From contig JABDAV010000008.1 in NCBI GenBank assembly GCA_013289015.1, positions 1 to 50,848 of the forward strand: 50,848 nucleotides of DNA. The letters are read 5' to 3'. The DNA is from Bacteroidota bacterium (GTDB taxonomy: Bacteria; Bacteroidota; Bacteroidia; Chitinophagales; Chitinophagaceae). A model generated the notes under the pieces. That model did not search any database, was not told the origin of the DNA, and saw only the letters and a program-made list of their open reading frames with translations. Of this stretch, positions 17,195 through 25,384 are shown in pieces. A program made the position numbers and the translations under genes. Numbering within the stretch: the stretch's first letter is position 1; each line of letters starts with the position of its first letter.

Positions 17195-18997
17195 TTATTT
17201 TTCAACCGCCATTTTTTTTGATGGAGAAACAACACCATCAGCAATTATGAAATACGTATAAACGCCTGCAATAAATTTATTTAAATCAATATTTGTTTTA
17301 TTTGACGAAGCAGGAATATTCTGATTTGACACAACATTTCCAGTTGCATTTACAATTATCAGCGAAGCATTTTTTACGTTCTGCGGAATTTTATAACTGA
17401 TCGAAGTTGTGTTGCCAGAAGGATTGGGCACATTCTGATCAAGTATAATGGTTGAAAAATTTTGTACTGTTGATGTATTCATTGTATTTGAAGAGCTATT
17501 ACTATTCATTTGCTGTAATGCTGATTGAACATTTTGCAATTGTTTTTTCAGCTCATCATTTTCATTACTCAATTCCTGCACAGCTTTTACCAATGAAGGA
17601 ATAAGCTCAGCATACACAAGCGAATAATTGTCTTTATCATTTTCAGGTGTGTGTACACCATCAAAATTGTAATTGATATCTTTTGCAACCTTTGCTACAT
17701 CCTGTGCAATAAAACCACTGCGCACAACTTTTTCTGATTTAGCATATGCATCTGAACTTTTGCTTACAACAGAGTCAGGAATGCCTAAAAACTTTTCATA
17801 CTTTCTTGCATCAAGAGAATATGAAACCGGTTTTAATTTATTGATGAATGCAAGTCCCGGAATATTATCCTGTATATTTTTTTTGAAGCGAAGATCGCTT
17901 AATGTGCTCCATCCAACCTGTCCGCCTATAACAGTTACAGCACTGTTACCAATAACAACTTTATTAGAAGCATTTACGGATGCTGAAAAACCAATTACAG
18001 TTGCATTGCTAAGATTATTTAATGCAACATCTGCCTGCGCGCCAATAGCTGTATTATTCGAACCGGTTGTGTTTTTACCAAGCGCCATTACACCCATTGC
18101 AACATTATAACTTCCGGTTGTGTTATTATACAAAGCATGATAAGCGGTGGCAGCGTTGAATGAGCCTGTTGTATTAAAGTATAAACATTCAAACCCGTGT
18201 GCACTTTGAAATGCACCGCTTAAATTATTATATAATGAACTTACACCTGTTGATGTATTATGCCAGCCAATAAGATTGCTGTACATGGCCTGCACACCCG
18301 TTGCAGTATTGCCATCGCCCGACTGGTTTGAATACAATGCATATGCGCCGCTTGCGGTGTTGGCTTCAGAAATTAAATTGTTCAATAATGCAAATGCGCC
18401 TAACGCTGTGTTAGCTCTCCCGGAAACATTTGAGAACAAAGCCTGCGCACCAATGGCTGTACAACTGTAACCTGTTTGATTACTATACATTGTATTAAAA
18501 CCCGTAGTTGTATTATATGAAGCAATGTTGGAAACGCCTGAATTGACGCCAATGAATGTATTGTTGGTATCGCTGATGCTGATAAATTTATTGCTTTGAA
18601 GATACAAGCCGCTGTCAGTAGAAATTTTTCCGGATGTGGTTATATCGCCGTTATCTGCGCGTATATAAAATACTGGTACCGATGAACCATTTCTAAACTC
18701 GTATTTTAAATCTGTTGCGTTAAAGAATAAACCATAATTAGAGTTGTTGATGAATTGAAATGCATATTTATTCGCACCGACTTTATATGTTCCTTTGCCC
18801 GTAAAACTCATGTTGCCTGCAGTATCAACAACTACATAATTTTTAAAGCTTCCAAAACGAGAACTGCCGATAACCTGTAATGCAGATGCAGGCGTTACCG
18901 TTCCAATGCCAACATTACCTGTTGAAGGAAATATATTTTGCGCTTTTGTTGAGATAATTATGCATATAGCAAAACAGATAAGTAAAATGTTTTTCAT
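17195..18997 (-). CDS. Secreted protein with adhesin-like repeats, S74 chaperone domain and T9SS sorting domain
   Basis: The 600-residue protein starts with a signal peptide (L-L-I-C-F-A-I-C-I-I, ending T-K-A-Q) and a short beta domain. About eight imperfect 23-24-residue repeats of the form N-T-A-x-G-x-x-A-L-x-x-N-x-x-G follow (residues about 145-330). These resemble the left-handed beta-roll of trimeric adhesin heads. Next is an S74 intramolecular chaperone domain starting D-L-R-F-K-K-N-I (about 368), then a coiled coil (about 468-497). The C-terminal type IX sorting domain, about the last 80 residues, has V-P-N-P-S-G-N-T-T and A-G-V-Y-T-Y. Export by T9SS to the cell surface or medium is inferred. 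No other tail genes are present, so it is not a prophage fibre. Confidence 0.87.
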   Translation of the reverse strand: MKNILLICFAICIIISTKAQNIFPSTGNVGIGTVTPASALQVIGSSRFGSFKNYVVVDTAGNMSFTGKGTYKVGANKYAFQFINNSNYGLFFNATDLKYEFRNGSSVPVFYIRADNGDITTSGKISTDSGLYLQSNKFISISDTNNTFIGVNSGVSNIASYNTTTGFNTMYSNQTGYSCTAIGAQALFSNVSGRANTALGAFALLNNLISEANTASGAYALYSNQSGDGNTATGVQAMYSNLIGWHNTSTGVSSLYNNLSGAFQSAHGFECLYFNTTGSFNAATAYHALYNNTTGSYNVAMGVMALGKNTTGSNNTAIGAQADVALNNLSNATVIGFSASVNASNKVVIGNSAVTVIGGQVGWSTLSDLRFKKNIQDNIPGLAFINKLKPVSYSLDARKYEKFLGIPDSVVSKSSDAYAKSEKVVRSGFIAQDVAKVAKDINYNFDGVHTPENDKDNYSLVYAELIPSLVKAVQELSNENDELKKQLQNVQSALQQMNSNSSSNTMNTSTVQNFSTIILDQNVPNPSGNTTSISYKIPQNVKNASLIIVNATGNVVSNQNIPASSNKTNIDLNKFIAGVYTYFIIADGVVSPSKKMAVEK

Positions 18998-19611
18998 ATT
19001 ATTTTTTTAGTTTAATGAAAGCGAATAATTATAAAACAAGATAAGAAGTTGTATTGTAAATACTTAACGTGCGTTCGGTTTAAGCATGAAGTAACCCTGA
19101 AAGGATTAAATTTGAATAGCCCCGTAGGAATTACGGGAGAATAAATGTGTAAAAGACATTGAACCACACAGGGGTTCAATTGATTGATCCTGATATTCAC
19201 GTTATTTAGTATGCGATAGTACAGGCCTGACTATACACCTGAGTACCTTTTGCCATGGAATTGACAGGAAGCTGATAGGGGTTTAGTATGGGGTGAGGTT
19301 ACTATAAGGTCTCTATAAGGTCTCTATAAGGTCTCTATAAGGTTACTATAAAGTCTCTATGAAAGTGAAGCAGAGTGGAAAGGATGTGTAGTTTTATACA
19401 GCTGTTTACAAACAGGATATTGTGGTATGTAAAATAAGTATAAAGCCCGGAATGGCAAAAAAAACGTTGGGGTGACGGCCTAACTTCGTATCGAAAAACA
19501 AACAGCATATTATTCAACAGGAATTCAAATTGCTTATCCAGAACTCACATTAATAAAGTATCGGGATGCATCATTATTTACAGAAAGCAGGTAAGAGAGG
19601 AGTTGTGGCTG
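18998..19611. other. 614-base spacer with a minisatellite and no credible gene
   Basis: Between the S74-domain gene and the LutB-like gene I see no frame with family features. An antisense-length frame at 19012-19200 has an amino-acid composition typical of chance. The main structure is the 11-bp tandem array at 19297-19362. The left part is the presumed 5' leader and promoter region of the S74-domain gene. Confidence 0.6.
19297..19362 (+). repeat. Six-unit 11-bp tandem array (GGTCTCTATAA)
   Basis: The units are GGTTACTATAA, GGTCTCTATAA three times, GGTTACTATAA and a degenerate AGTCTCTATGA. The period is exactly 11 bp with no spacers. The first and fifth units share the TA variant, suggesting duplication of blocks. 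No coding role is apparent. Confidence 0.93.
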
Positions 19612-20991
19612 CTATGAATTTTTCTTCATGTCTTTCCACATTTCATTAAATGTTCTTTCGCTGAAATGCAGATCAGCTCTATGTTTCGTCCAACCTTTAA
19701 ATATACTGTTCACTACTTTGTTTTTCATTTTGCCGTTACTCATGTTCATCATGTTGCGGCTTAAGCTTGCCTGTTTCCAGAGCTTCCATGCAACACGTTC
19801 CGCAACTGAGGCATCACCTTCAACCACAGATTCGCGCCTGTTCTCCAGCAATAATTCATGTAGGTTAATTCTCACCGGGCAAACCTCTGTGCAATTGCCA
19901 CATAAAGAAGATGCATAGCTTAAATGTTTATATGCTTTCAGGTTTTTCAAATGCGGAGTGATAACGCTGCCTATTGGTCCGCTGTAAGTTGTATCATAAC
20001 TATGGCCACCGATATTTTTATAAACAGGACAGGCGTTTAAACAAGCACCGCAACGAATACAATACAATGCTTCGCGGGTTATGGGATTCGCAAGCAAATT
20101 TGTCCTGCCATTATCTAATAATATCACATACATTTCTTCGGGTCCATCGGTTTCGTTTTTTTGTTTGGGACCTGATATGATAGTGTTATAAACAGTCAAT
20201 CTTTGCCCTGTACCAAATGTTGCGAGCAAAGGCAAAAACAAAGCAAGATCATCGATGGAAGGAATTATCTTTTCAATGCCGGCAACAACAATATGTGTTT
20301 TGGGAAAGGCGCTGCTTAACCTTGCATTGCCTTCGTTTTCTGTTACTGATATCGAACCGGTATCGGCAATTAAAAAGTTTGCACCGGTTACACCCACTTC
20401 GGCCTCAACATATTTTTTCCTGAGCTTTTCTCTTGCAAATTGTGTTAGTTGTTGGGGTGATAAATTTTCAGGAGCATTTAGTTTTTCAGTAAAAAGTTTT
20501 GCAACATCTTCTTTGCTTTTATGCATTGCAGGTGTGACAATGTGATAGGGTGGTTCGTCATCTAACTGCTGGATATATTCGCCTAAATCTGTTTCAACAC
20601 TATCAATATTATGCTTCGCCAAAAATTTATTCAGGTGAATTTCTTCGGTGACCATACTCTTGCTTTTCACCAGCGTTTTACAATTTTTTGCTTTGCATAT
20701 TTCACCAATTTCTTTTAATGCTTCTTCCGCTGTTTCTGCCCAAATAACTTTTGCGCCGCGTGCCGAAATATTTTTTTCAAATGTTTCCAGCATCACATCA
20801 AGCTTTTCAATAGCACTCCATTTTATATTTTTTGCGCGCTTGCGTGCCAGCATCAAATCGTCAAACTGGGCTTTGCCCTGGGGTACAACCGCATTGTATT
20901 TGCCAATGTTAAAATTAATTTTCCTGCGATGATCAAGATTAGCTGCTTTAATTGTGCTCTTTGCTATAAATGTTGACGCGGTTTTGCTCAT
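19612..20991 (-). CDS. LutB-like iron-sulfur protein (lactate utilisation)
   Basis: The 459-residue protein has a LUD domain (about residues 60-300), with V-G-V-T-G-A-N-F-L-I-A-D-T-G-S-I. A ferredoxin-like region follows: C-I-R-C-G-A-C-L-N-A-C-P (C311, C314, C317, C321) and C-G-N-C-T-E-V-C-P-V (C364, C367, C371). LutB works with LutA and LutC in cytoplasmic oxidation of L-lactate to pyruvate. No LutA or LutC gene is adjacent, so the partners must lie elsewhere or the function differs. DUF3109 is 33 bases upstream on the same strand. The length matches LutB. Confidence 0.9.
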   Translation of the reverse strand: MSKTASTFIAKSTIKAANLDHRRKINFNIGKYNAVVPQGKAQFDDLMLARKRAKNIKWSAIEKLDVMLETFEKNISARGAKVIWAETAEEALKEIGEICKAKNCKTLVKSKSMVTEEIHLNKFLAKHNIDSVETDLGEYIQQLDDEPPYHIVTPAMHKSKEDVAKLFTEKLNAPENLSPQQLTQFAREKLRKKYVEAEVGVTGANFLIADTGSISVTENEGNARLSSAFPKTHIVVAGIEKIIPSIDDLALFLPLLATFGTGQRLTVYNTIISGPKQKNETDGPEEMYVILLDNGRTNLLANPITREALYCIRCGACLNACPVYKNIGGHSYDTTYSGPIGSVITPHLKNLKAYKHLSYASSLCGNCTEVCPVRINLHELLLENRRESVVEGDASVAERVAWKLWKQASLSRNMMNMSNGKMKNKVVNSIFKGWTKHRADLHFSERTFNEMWKDMKKNS

Positions 20992-21024
20992 AGTGAATGG
21001 TGAATAGTGAGTTTATTAATTCCA

Positions 21025-21609
21025 TTATTTTTTATTTGAATAGTCTGCAGCCGCTTCCAATGCTTTGTAAAATTCTTCACCGTATTTGCGAATGATGGAT
21101 TCTTTTAAAAAAACATACACAGGCACTTGTAAACGCTTGCCTAATTTACATGCTGCTTTGCATAAATCCTGCCTGGGTTCATAATTCAAATATTCAAGAT
21201 CCGAATCTTCTTTGCTTTTACTAACTCTTATTGGGAACAAGTGGCAGCTTAATGGTTTTCTCCAGTTTATTTTTCCTTCATTATAAGCTTTTTCAATGCC
21301 ACATTTTATAATGCCATTCTCATCTCTGTAGCCATAAGCACACATCTCACCTTTAATGGTTGGCGTAACCCACCCAAACTCCCCGTCATAATGATATTTC
21401 CCTTGTTTTTCTATTTCTTTAATCCCGGGTTCTGTGAGATAGGGTTTTACGGCTTCGTAATTATGTATCAGTTCATCAAGCTCGCTTACGTCAAGGGGAG
21501 CGCCTGCATCACCGTCTTCGCAACAACCACCTTTGCATTTCACCAGGTCACAAACAAATTGCTTCTCTATAATTTCATCACTCACTAATTTGTTATCTAT
21601 TGCAATCAT
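21025..21609 (-). CDS. DUF3109 family cysteine-rich protein
   Basis: The 194-residue protein has the N-terminal C-D-L-V-K-C-K-G-G-C-C-E-D-G-D-A-G-A-P-L and later C-A-Y, I-K-C-G-I-E-K-A, L-S-C-H-L-F-P-I-R and D-L-C-K-A-A-C motifs. This eight-Cys layout is DUF3109, related to the zinc/iron-chelating CxxCxxCC proteins. It has no signal peptide and is presumably cytoplasmic. The function is unknown. The ATG lies only about 5 bases downstream of a TATTTTTG -7 box, so the transcript may be leaderless. It precedes the LutB-like gene on the same strand. Confidence 0.9.
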   Translation of the reverse strand: MIAIDNKLVSDEIIEKQFVCDLVKCKGGCCEDGDAGAPLDVSELDELIHNYEAVKPYLTEPGIKEIEKQGKYHYDGEFGWVTPTIKGEMCAYGYRDENGIIKCGIEKAYNEGKINWRKPLSCHLFPIRVSKSKEDSDLEYLNYEPRQDLCKAACKLGKRLQVPVYVFLKESIIRKYGEEFYKALEAAADYSNKK

Positions 21610-21613
21610 AACG

Positions 21614-21621
21614 CAAAAATA
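21614..21621 (-). promoter_or_regulatory. -7 box (TATTTTTG) abutting the DUF3109 start codon
   Basis: On the minus strand TATTTTTG ends 4 bases before the ATG at 21609-21607. A -33 CAAA/TTTG-type element is only loosely placed (25 bases away), so the -7 call is stronger than the whole promoter. Confidence 0.45.
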
Positions 21622-21684
21622 AAAAGTAAAAATTCAAAACCTGCAGCAAAGAAACGAGGCATGCAATATTACAATTCACAACTT

Positions 21685-22353
21685 TTATTTCCATTTGAAA
21701 GTATTGATCAAATGCTTCATGTCGTCAACAAGAAACTGGTTGATAGGCCTAAGCGAATCTTCATTCGGAGTTGCATCAAAATATAAAGCGCCGCGTATAA
21801 AATTTTTAGTTGAATCTGTAAGAAAAAACTGGTTAGCCGTTGCCACATCGCCTTCAACTTTAAAAAATTCTCCATGTACATTGTTTGAAATATTCATGGC
21901 AGAATCATCAATGTAAGAAGCTTTTATAGAATGTTTGTTGGTAAGATTGAATGCATCGTTCAGCAAACTATCAAGTTTATACTTACCGATAACTTTATAA
22001 CTTAAATAAATGCGTGCATTGAATTGCGGAAAATCAATGTTTATCCACCATGGGTTTTCTGTTCGGTCTCCAAAAAAAGTACTGTCTTTTATCACATTTG
22101 CATAAACCGGATATTCAAAGCTGTAAGGATAACCGGCCTTATCAAATGCCTGGTATTTCTTTTCAGGAAAATCTATTTTAAAGTAACCTGCAGGTTTTGG
22201 CGTATATGGTGAGTTGCAGCCGAGGAAAGTGAAAAGTGGAAAGTAAAAAGTAAAAAATAAAATGCAGGAGGTTTTTGCTGATCGTTGTTCAGGAGTTTTT
22301 GATTTTTGATTTTTGAATTTTGCTTTACTTCTCTTTTTTCTCTGCAGTAACAT
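21685..22353 (-). CDS. gldD: Gliding motility lipoprotein GldD
   Basis: The 222-residue protein carries GldD motifs: Y-T-P-K-P-A-G-Y-F-K-I-D-F-P just after the lipidation Cys (F-L-G-C-N-S), then Y-P-Y-S-F-E-Y-P, W-W-I-N-I-D-F-P-Q-F-N-A-R-I-Y-L-S-Y, and G-A-L-Y-F-D-A-T-P-N-E-D-S-L. GldD is an essential lipoprotein of Flavobacterium gliding/T9SS. Its start overlaps the end of gldE by 29 bases. The N-terminus is odd: about 30 basic polar residues precede a Phe/Thr-rich signal stretch encoded by simple-sequence DNA. No other ATG, GTG or TTG in frame lies before the lipobox. Confidence 0.92.
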   Translation of the reverse strand: MLLQRKKRSKAKFKNQKSKTPEQRSAKTSCILFFTFYFPLFTFLGCNSPYTPKPAGYFKIDFPEKKYQAFDKAGYPYSFEYPVYANVIKDSTFFGDRTENPWWINIDFPQFNARIYLSYKVIGKYKLDSLLNDAFNLTNKHSIKASYIDDSAMNISNNVHGEFFKVEGDVATANQFFLTDSTKNFIRGALYFDATPNEDSLRPINQFLVDDMKHLINTFKWK

Positions 22354-23671
22354 GTGGCTTAATAGTGATTTTTATTTTCTGCAAACGGTTCTTAAACATT
22401 TCCAATACCACGAACTCAAAATCGCCGCTGGTTATTACCTGGTTTTGCTGAGGAATTTCGCCCGCAATTTCCAGCACAAGACCGGCAAGCGAATCGCTTT
22501 CTCCCTTTATAGGTTCAAAAGTATCCGATGGTAGTTGCATGATGCGGCAAACATCATTTATCATGGTACTGCCTTCAAAAATAAAATTATAGTCGTCGAT
22601 CTTTTTATGATCCATATCCTCCTCATCAAACTCATCTTTTATATCGCCGGTAATTTCTTCCAGTATATCTTCAAGTGTAACAATGCCGCTTGTGCCGCCA
22701 AACTCATCTACGACCACGGCAAAGTGAATGTGTTTCGTTTGAAACTCATGCAGCAGGTCATCAATAAGTTTATGTTCATGCACAAAAGTTGTTGGGCGCA
22801 GCAGGCTATGCCAGTCAAAATTTTCCATGGTGTTTATAAAAGGCAAAAGATCTTTTGTGTTAAGGATGCCTGCAATATCATCAAGATTGGAGTTATAAAC
22901 GGGCAGTCTGCTGTAATGCAGTTCTTCAATGTGTTTTAAGAGATCTGAAAAAGAAGTATTGTATTCGATGCCGCTTACATCAAGCCTGGTACGCATTACT
23001 TGCTTCACTGTTATATTGCTGAATTTTACAATGCCTTTCAGAATATTTTTTTCCTTTTCAGAAGCTGAGTTATTGGTAGTGATATCAATTGCATGATCAA
23101 GCTCTTCAAGACTGTAAGATCCTTTCTTTTTTTTTGATAATCTCTTTTCGATGATATCAGAATACTTAACCAGCCAGTTGCCCATTCCATGAAAGAGATA
23201 ATAAGTGGCTTCAGTAATTATTCCAAAGTTTTTAAGAAATCTTGTATTGTTTTGACTGGCATAAATTTTTGGGATCACCTCGCAAAACAAAACAAGCAAT
23301 GATGTAACTGCTACCACTTTAATAATAAATACAACTACCTGCCGTTGTTCAAACTGTAAAGCATTATCCAGTAAAAGATTGGAGATAATGATAATTGCAA
23401 TGTTTGCAAAGCTGTTGGCAATTAACAACGATGCCAGTAAGCCTTTGGGGTCTTCAAGCAGATTAATAATTCTTTTATAATAAGATTGTTCTTTTGTTTT
23501 TAAAAGATTGATCTCTTTGAACGTTAATGAAAAGAATGCAACTTCTGCTCCTGCAACAATAAACGACAGCATCATAAAACCGATCAGCAGAAACACGAGT
23601 ACAGTAGTAGCTTGTGAATCTATTGTGGAATGAATTTGTAAGAGAGAGAGAGCACGAGAGAAAATTTCCAA
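22325..23671 (-). CDS. gldE: Gliding motility-associated protein GldE (CNNM/CBS hemolysin-like)
   Basis: The 448-residue protein has an N-terminal CNNM (DUF21) domain with about four membrane helices (residues about 20-150), two CBS domains (about 215-340; V-M-R-T-R-L-D-V-S-G-I and V-V-D-E-F-G-G-T-S-G-I-V-T-L-E-D), and a C-terminal CorC_HlyC transporter-associated domain. Proteins of this type resemble CorC/magnesium-efflux proteins. In Flavobacterium GldE supports gliding together with GldD. The order mutY-ssb-gldE-gldD on one strand is the layout I recall as conserved in Bacteroidetes, which supports the gldE call over a generic hemolysin. Confidence 0.92.
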   Translation of the reverse strand: MEIFSRALSLLQIHSTIDSQATTVLVFLLIGFMMLSFIVAGAEVAFFSLTFKEINLLKTKEQSYYKRIINLLEDPKGLLASLLIANSFANIAIIIISNLLLDNALQFEQRQVVVFIIKVVAVTSLLVLFCEVIPKIYASQNNTRFLKNFGIITEATYYLFHGMGNWLVKYSDIIEKRLSKKKKGSYSLEELDHAIDITTNNSASEKEKNILKGIVKFSNITVKQVMRTRLDVSGIEYNTSFSDLLKHIEELHYSRLPVYNSNLDDIAGILNTKDLLPFINTMENFDWHSLLRPTTFVHEHKLIDDLLHEFQTKHIHFAVVVDEFGGTSGIVTLEDILEEITGDIKDEFDEEDMDHKKIDDYNFIFEGSTMINDVCRIMQLPSDTFEPIKGESDSLAGLVLEIAGEIPQQNQVITSGDFEFVVLEMFKNRLQKIKITIKPHVTAEKKEK

Positions 23672-23741
23672 ATTATAAATTTTTGTTATGCTGTTTTAGC
23701 ATCAGCAAAATAGTGTTATTGCAAATAACATAAAAATTCAA

Positions 23742-24191
23742 TTAAAATGGCAAACTTCCCGTTGGTTCGTCTTCGCCCGATGAATCTTTATTGCTGAATC
23801 CTTCAAGTGCATCAGTATCCGGCGGCAGGATGGGAGGAAAATTATTGCCGGTATTATCGCTTCTTTTATCAAGCATGATCAGGTTATCGGCAACTATTTC
23901 GGTTGCAAATTTTTTGTTGCCTTCCCTGTCTTCCCAACTGCGTGTGCGCAGGCGGCCTTCAACATAAATCAAGCTTCCTTTGTGTAAATATTTTTGAGCC
24001 AGTTCAGCCAATCCTCTCCATAAAACAATAATATGCCATTCTGTTTGAGAAATAAGTTTGCCGTTTTTATCCTTATGAGTTTCTGTTGTAGCCAGCGGAA
24101 ATTTGGCAACACTGATGTTTTTTTCCAGGTACTGTATTTCGGGATCTTTGCCGAGGTTGCCAATAAGAATTACCCTGTTTACTCCTCTCAT
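23742..24191 (-). CDS. ssb: Single-stranded DNA-binding protein
   Basis: The 149-residue protein has the OB-fold of Ssb: V-N-R-V-I-L-I-G-N-L-G-K-D-P-E near the start, F-P-L-A-T-T-E, T-E-W-H-I-I-V-L-W-R-G-L-A-E and Y-V-E-G-R-L-R-T-R-S-W. It ends in an acidic tail that recruits repair and replication proteins, although the final residues are T-G-S-L-P-F rather than the classical D-D-I-P-F. It sits between mutY and gldE on the same strand. The start M-R-G-V-N-R is standard for Bacteroidetes. Confidence 0.97.
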   Translation of the reverse strand: MRGVNRVILIGNLGKDPEIQYLEKNISVAKFPLATTETHKDKNGKLISQTEWHIIVLWRGLAELAQKYLHKGSLIYVEGRLRTRSWEDREGNKKFATEIVADNLIMLDKRSDNTGNNFPPILPPDTDALEGFSNKDSSGEDEPTGSLPF

Positions 24192-24282
24192 ATATAAGTT
24201 TATTTAGATCGCCTTGTTTAGCCAGTTCTTTAAAAAAGCAACTTAAAGTTATACAAAAGATTTAAAGGTGAATGAGTTAAAA

Positions 24283-25365
24283 TTATAAAACCTGCGCCTG
24301 TATTGCTTTTTTTTGAGTGAACTGGTGTATAAAGCGCGGGAACGCTTTTAGTTTTATTTCGTCATCAGTTAGCCAGTAACCGTTTGCATCCTGCAATTTT
24401 TCGGGTATTGTAAACAAATCAACACAAATAAAATATCCATGTATGAACCGGTGCGTGAGTGTTTGTTTTTTGGCGGCAATGATATAAATGCTTTTTACTT
24501 TTTCTATATTGAAATAAGTTTTAAGCCACGTATTTATTTTCTTTATATCCCATTCGGGATTAACTGTTGTTTCTTCGGGATAAAATTCGTGCAGGTTTTG
24601 CCAGATATCTTTTGCAGTGCGTTGTTGAACAAACTTTTTATGACCAATCGAAAAAATGAAATAAGAGAGCCATCTTTCTTTTTTTATAATGCTTTTTTGT
24701 TTTACCGGTAAAACAGCAACATTGCCTGAATTGAACGCGGTACAAGTTACTTTCATCGGGCAATGGTTGCACAAAGGCACAGGCTTGCAAACCGTGGCTC
24801 CGAAATCCATTATCGACTGGTTGTATTCACCCGGTTGTTTTTTATCTAAACATTCCTGCGCAAGCCGGGAAAAAAAATGTTTGCCTTCAGTAGAATCTAC
24901 CGGGATGTCAATTCCGAAATATCTTGAGAGCACACGCAATACATTTCCGTCAACAACAGCATAAGGCAGATCAAAACAAAAAGACGCAATTGCATTGGCG
25001 GTATAAGCCCCTATGCCTTTCAGCTTTAAAATAGCATCATATTCTGCAGGAAAATTGCCGGCATATTTTTCATTCACCGTTCTTGCAGTATGCAATAAAT
25101 TTTTGCAACGCGAATAATAGCCTAAGCCTTCCCACAGCTTAAAAACTTCTTCATCTTTTGCGTTCGCGAGCGCTGAAATATTTGGATATTGTTGTATGAA
25201 TCTCTCATAATAATTCCAGCCCTGTTCAACTCTTGTTTGTTGTAAAATGATCTCGCTTAACCAAACTTTGTATGCATCTTTTTCGCCTTTCCAGGGCATG
25301 GTTCTTTTATTTTCTTTACGATTCCATTTTAATAAAAGCTCCCTGAATTGTTTTTTATTCTTCAT
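24283..25365 (-). CDS. mutY: A/G-specific adenine glycosylase MutY
   Basis: The product is 360 residues from the ATG at 25365 (M-K-N-K-K-Q-F); an upstream start at 25413 would read into the minisatellite and is rejected. Visible are P-W-R/K-type D-A-Y-K-V-W-L-S-E-I-I-L-Q-Q-T-R-V, the helix-hairpin-helix L-K-G-I-G-A-Y-T-A-N-A-I with catalytic Asp in V-V-D-G-N-V-L-R, and the [4Fe-4S] loop C-K-P-V-P-L-C-N-H-C-P-M-K-V-T-C. The loop spacing is C-x5-C-x2-C-x5-C, one residue shorter at the first interval than the usual x6. A NUDIX-like C-terminal domain follows. It removes adenine mispaired with 8-oxoguanine. Confidence 0.95.
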   Translation of the reverse strand: MKNKKQFRELLLKWNRKENKRTMPWKGEKDAYKVWLSEIILQQTRVEQGWNYYERFIQQYPNISALANAKDEEVFKLWEGLGYYSRCKNLLHTARTVNEKYAGNFPAEYDAILKLKGIGAYTANAIASFCFDLPYAVVDGNVLRVLSRYFGIDIPVDSTEGKHFFSRLAQECLDKKQPGEYNQSIMDFGATVCKPVPLCNHCPMKVTCTAFNSGNVAVLPVKQKSIIKKERWLSYFIFSIGHKKFVQQRTAKDIWQNLHEFYPEETTVNPEWDIKKINTWLKTYFNIEKVKSIYIIAAKKQTLTHRFIHGYFICVDLFTIPEKLQDANGYWLTDDEIKLKAFPRFIHQFTQKKAIQAQVL

Positions 25366-25384
25366 ACAGCATAACTCTAATGGC

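Noticed and set aside
17195-18997. S74-domain gene as a prophage tail fibre
   Set aside because: No terminase, capsid, tail or integrase gene is nearby, and the C-terminus is a type IX sorting domain.
19012-19200. 62-codon minus-strand frame upstream of the S74-domain gene
   Set aside because: No motif, and it lies in the presumed leader of that gene.
19297-19362. 11-bp array as a CRISPR or replication iteron set
   Set aside because: Units are too short and contiguous for CRISPR. No dnaA, rep or DnaA-box cluster lies nearby to support an origin.
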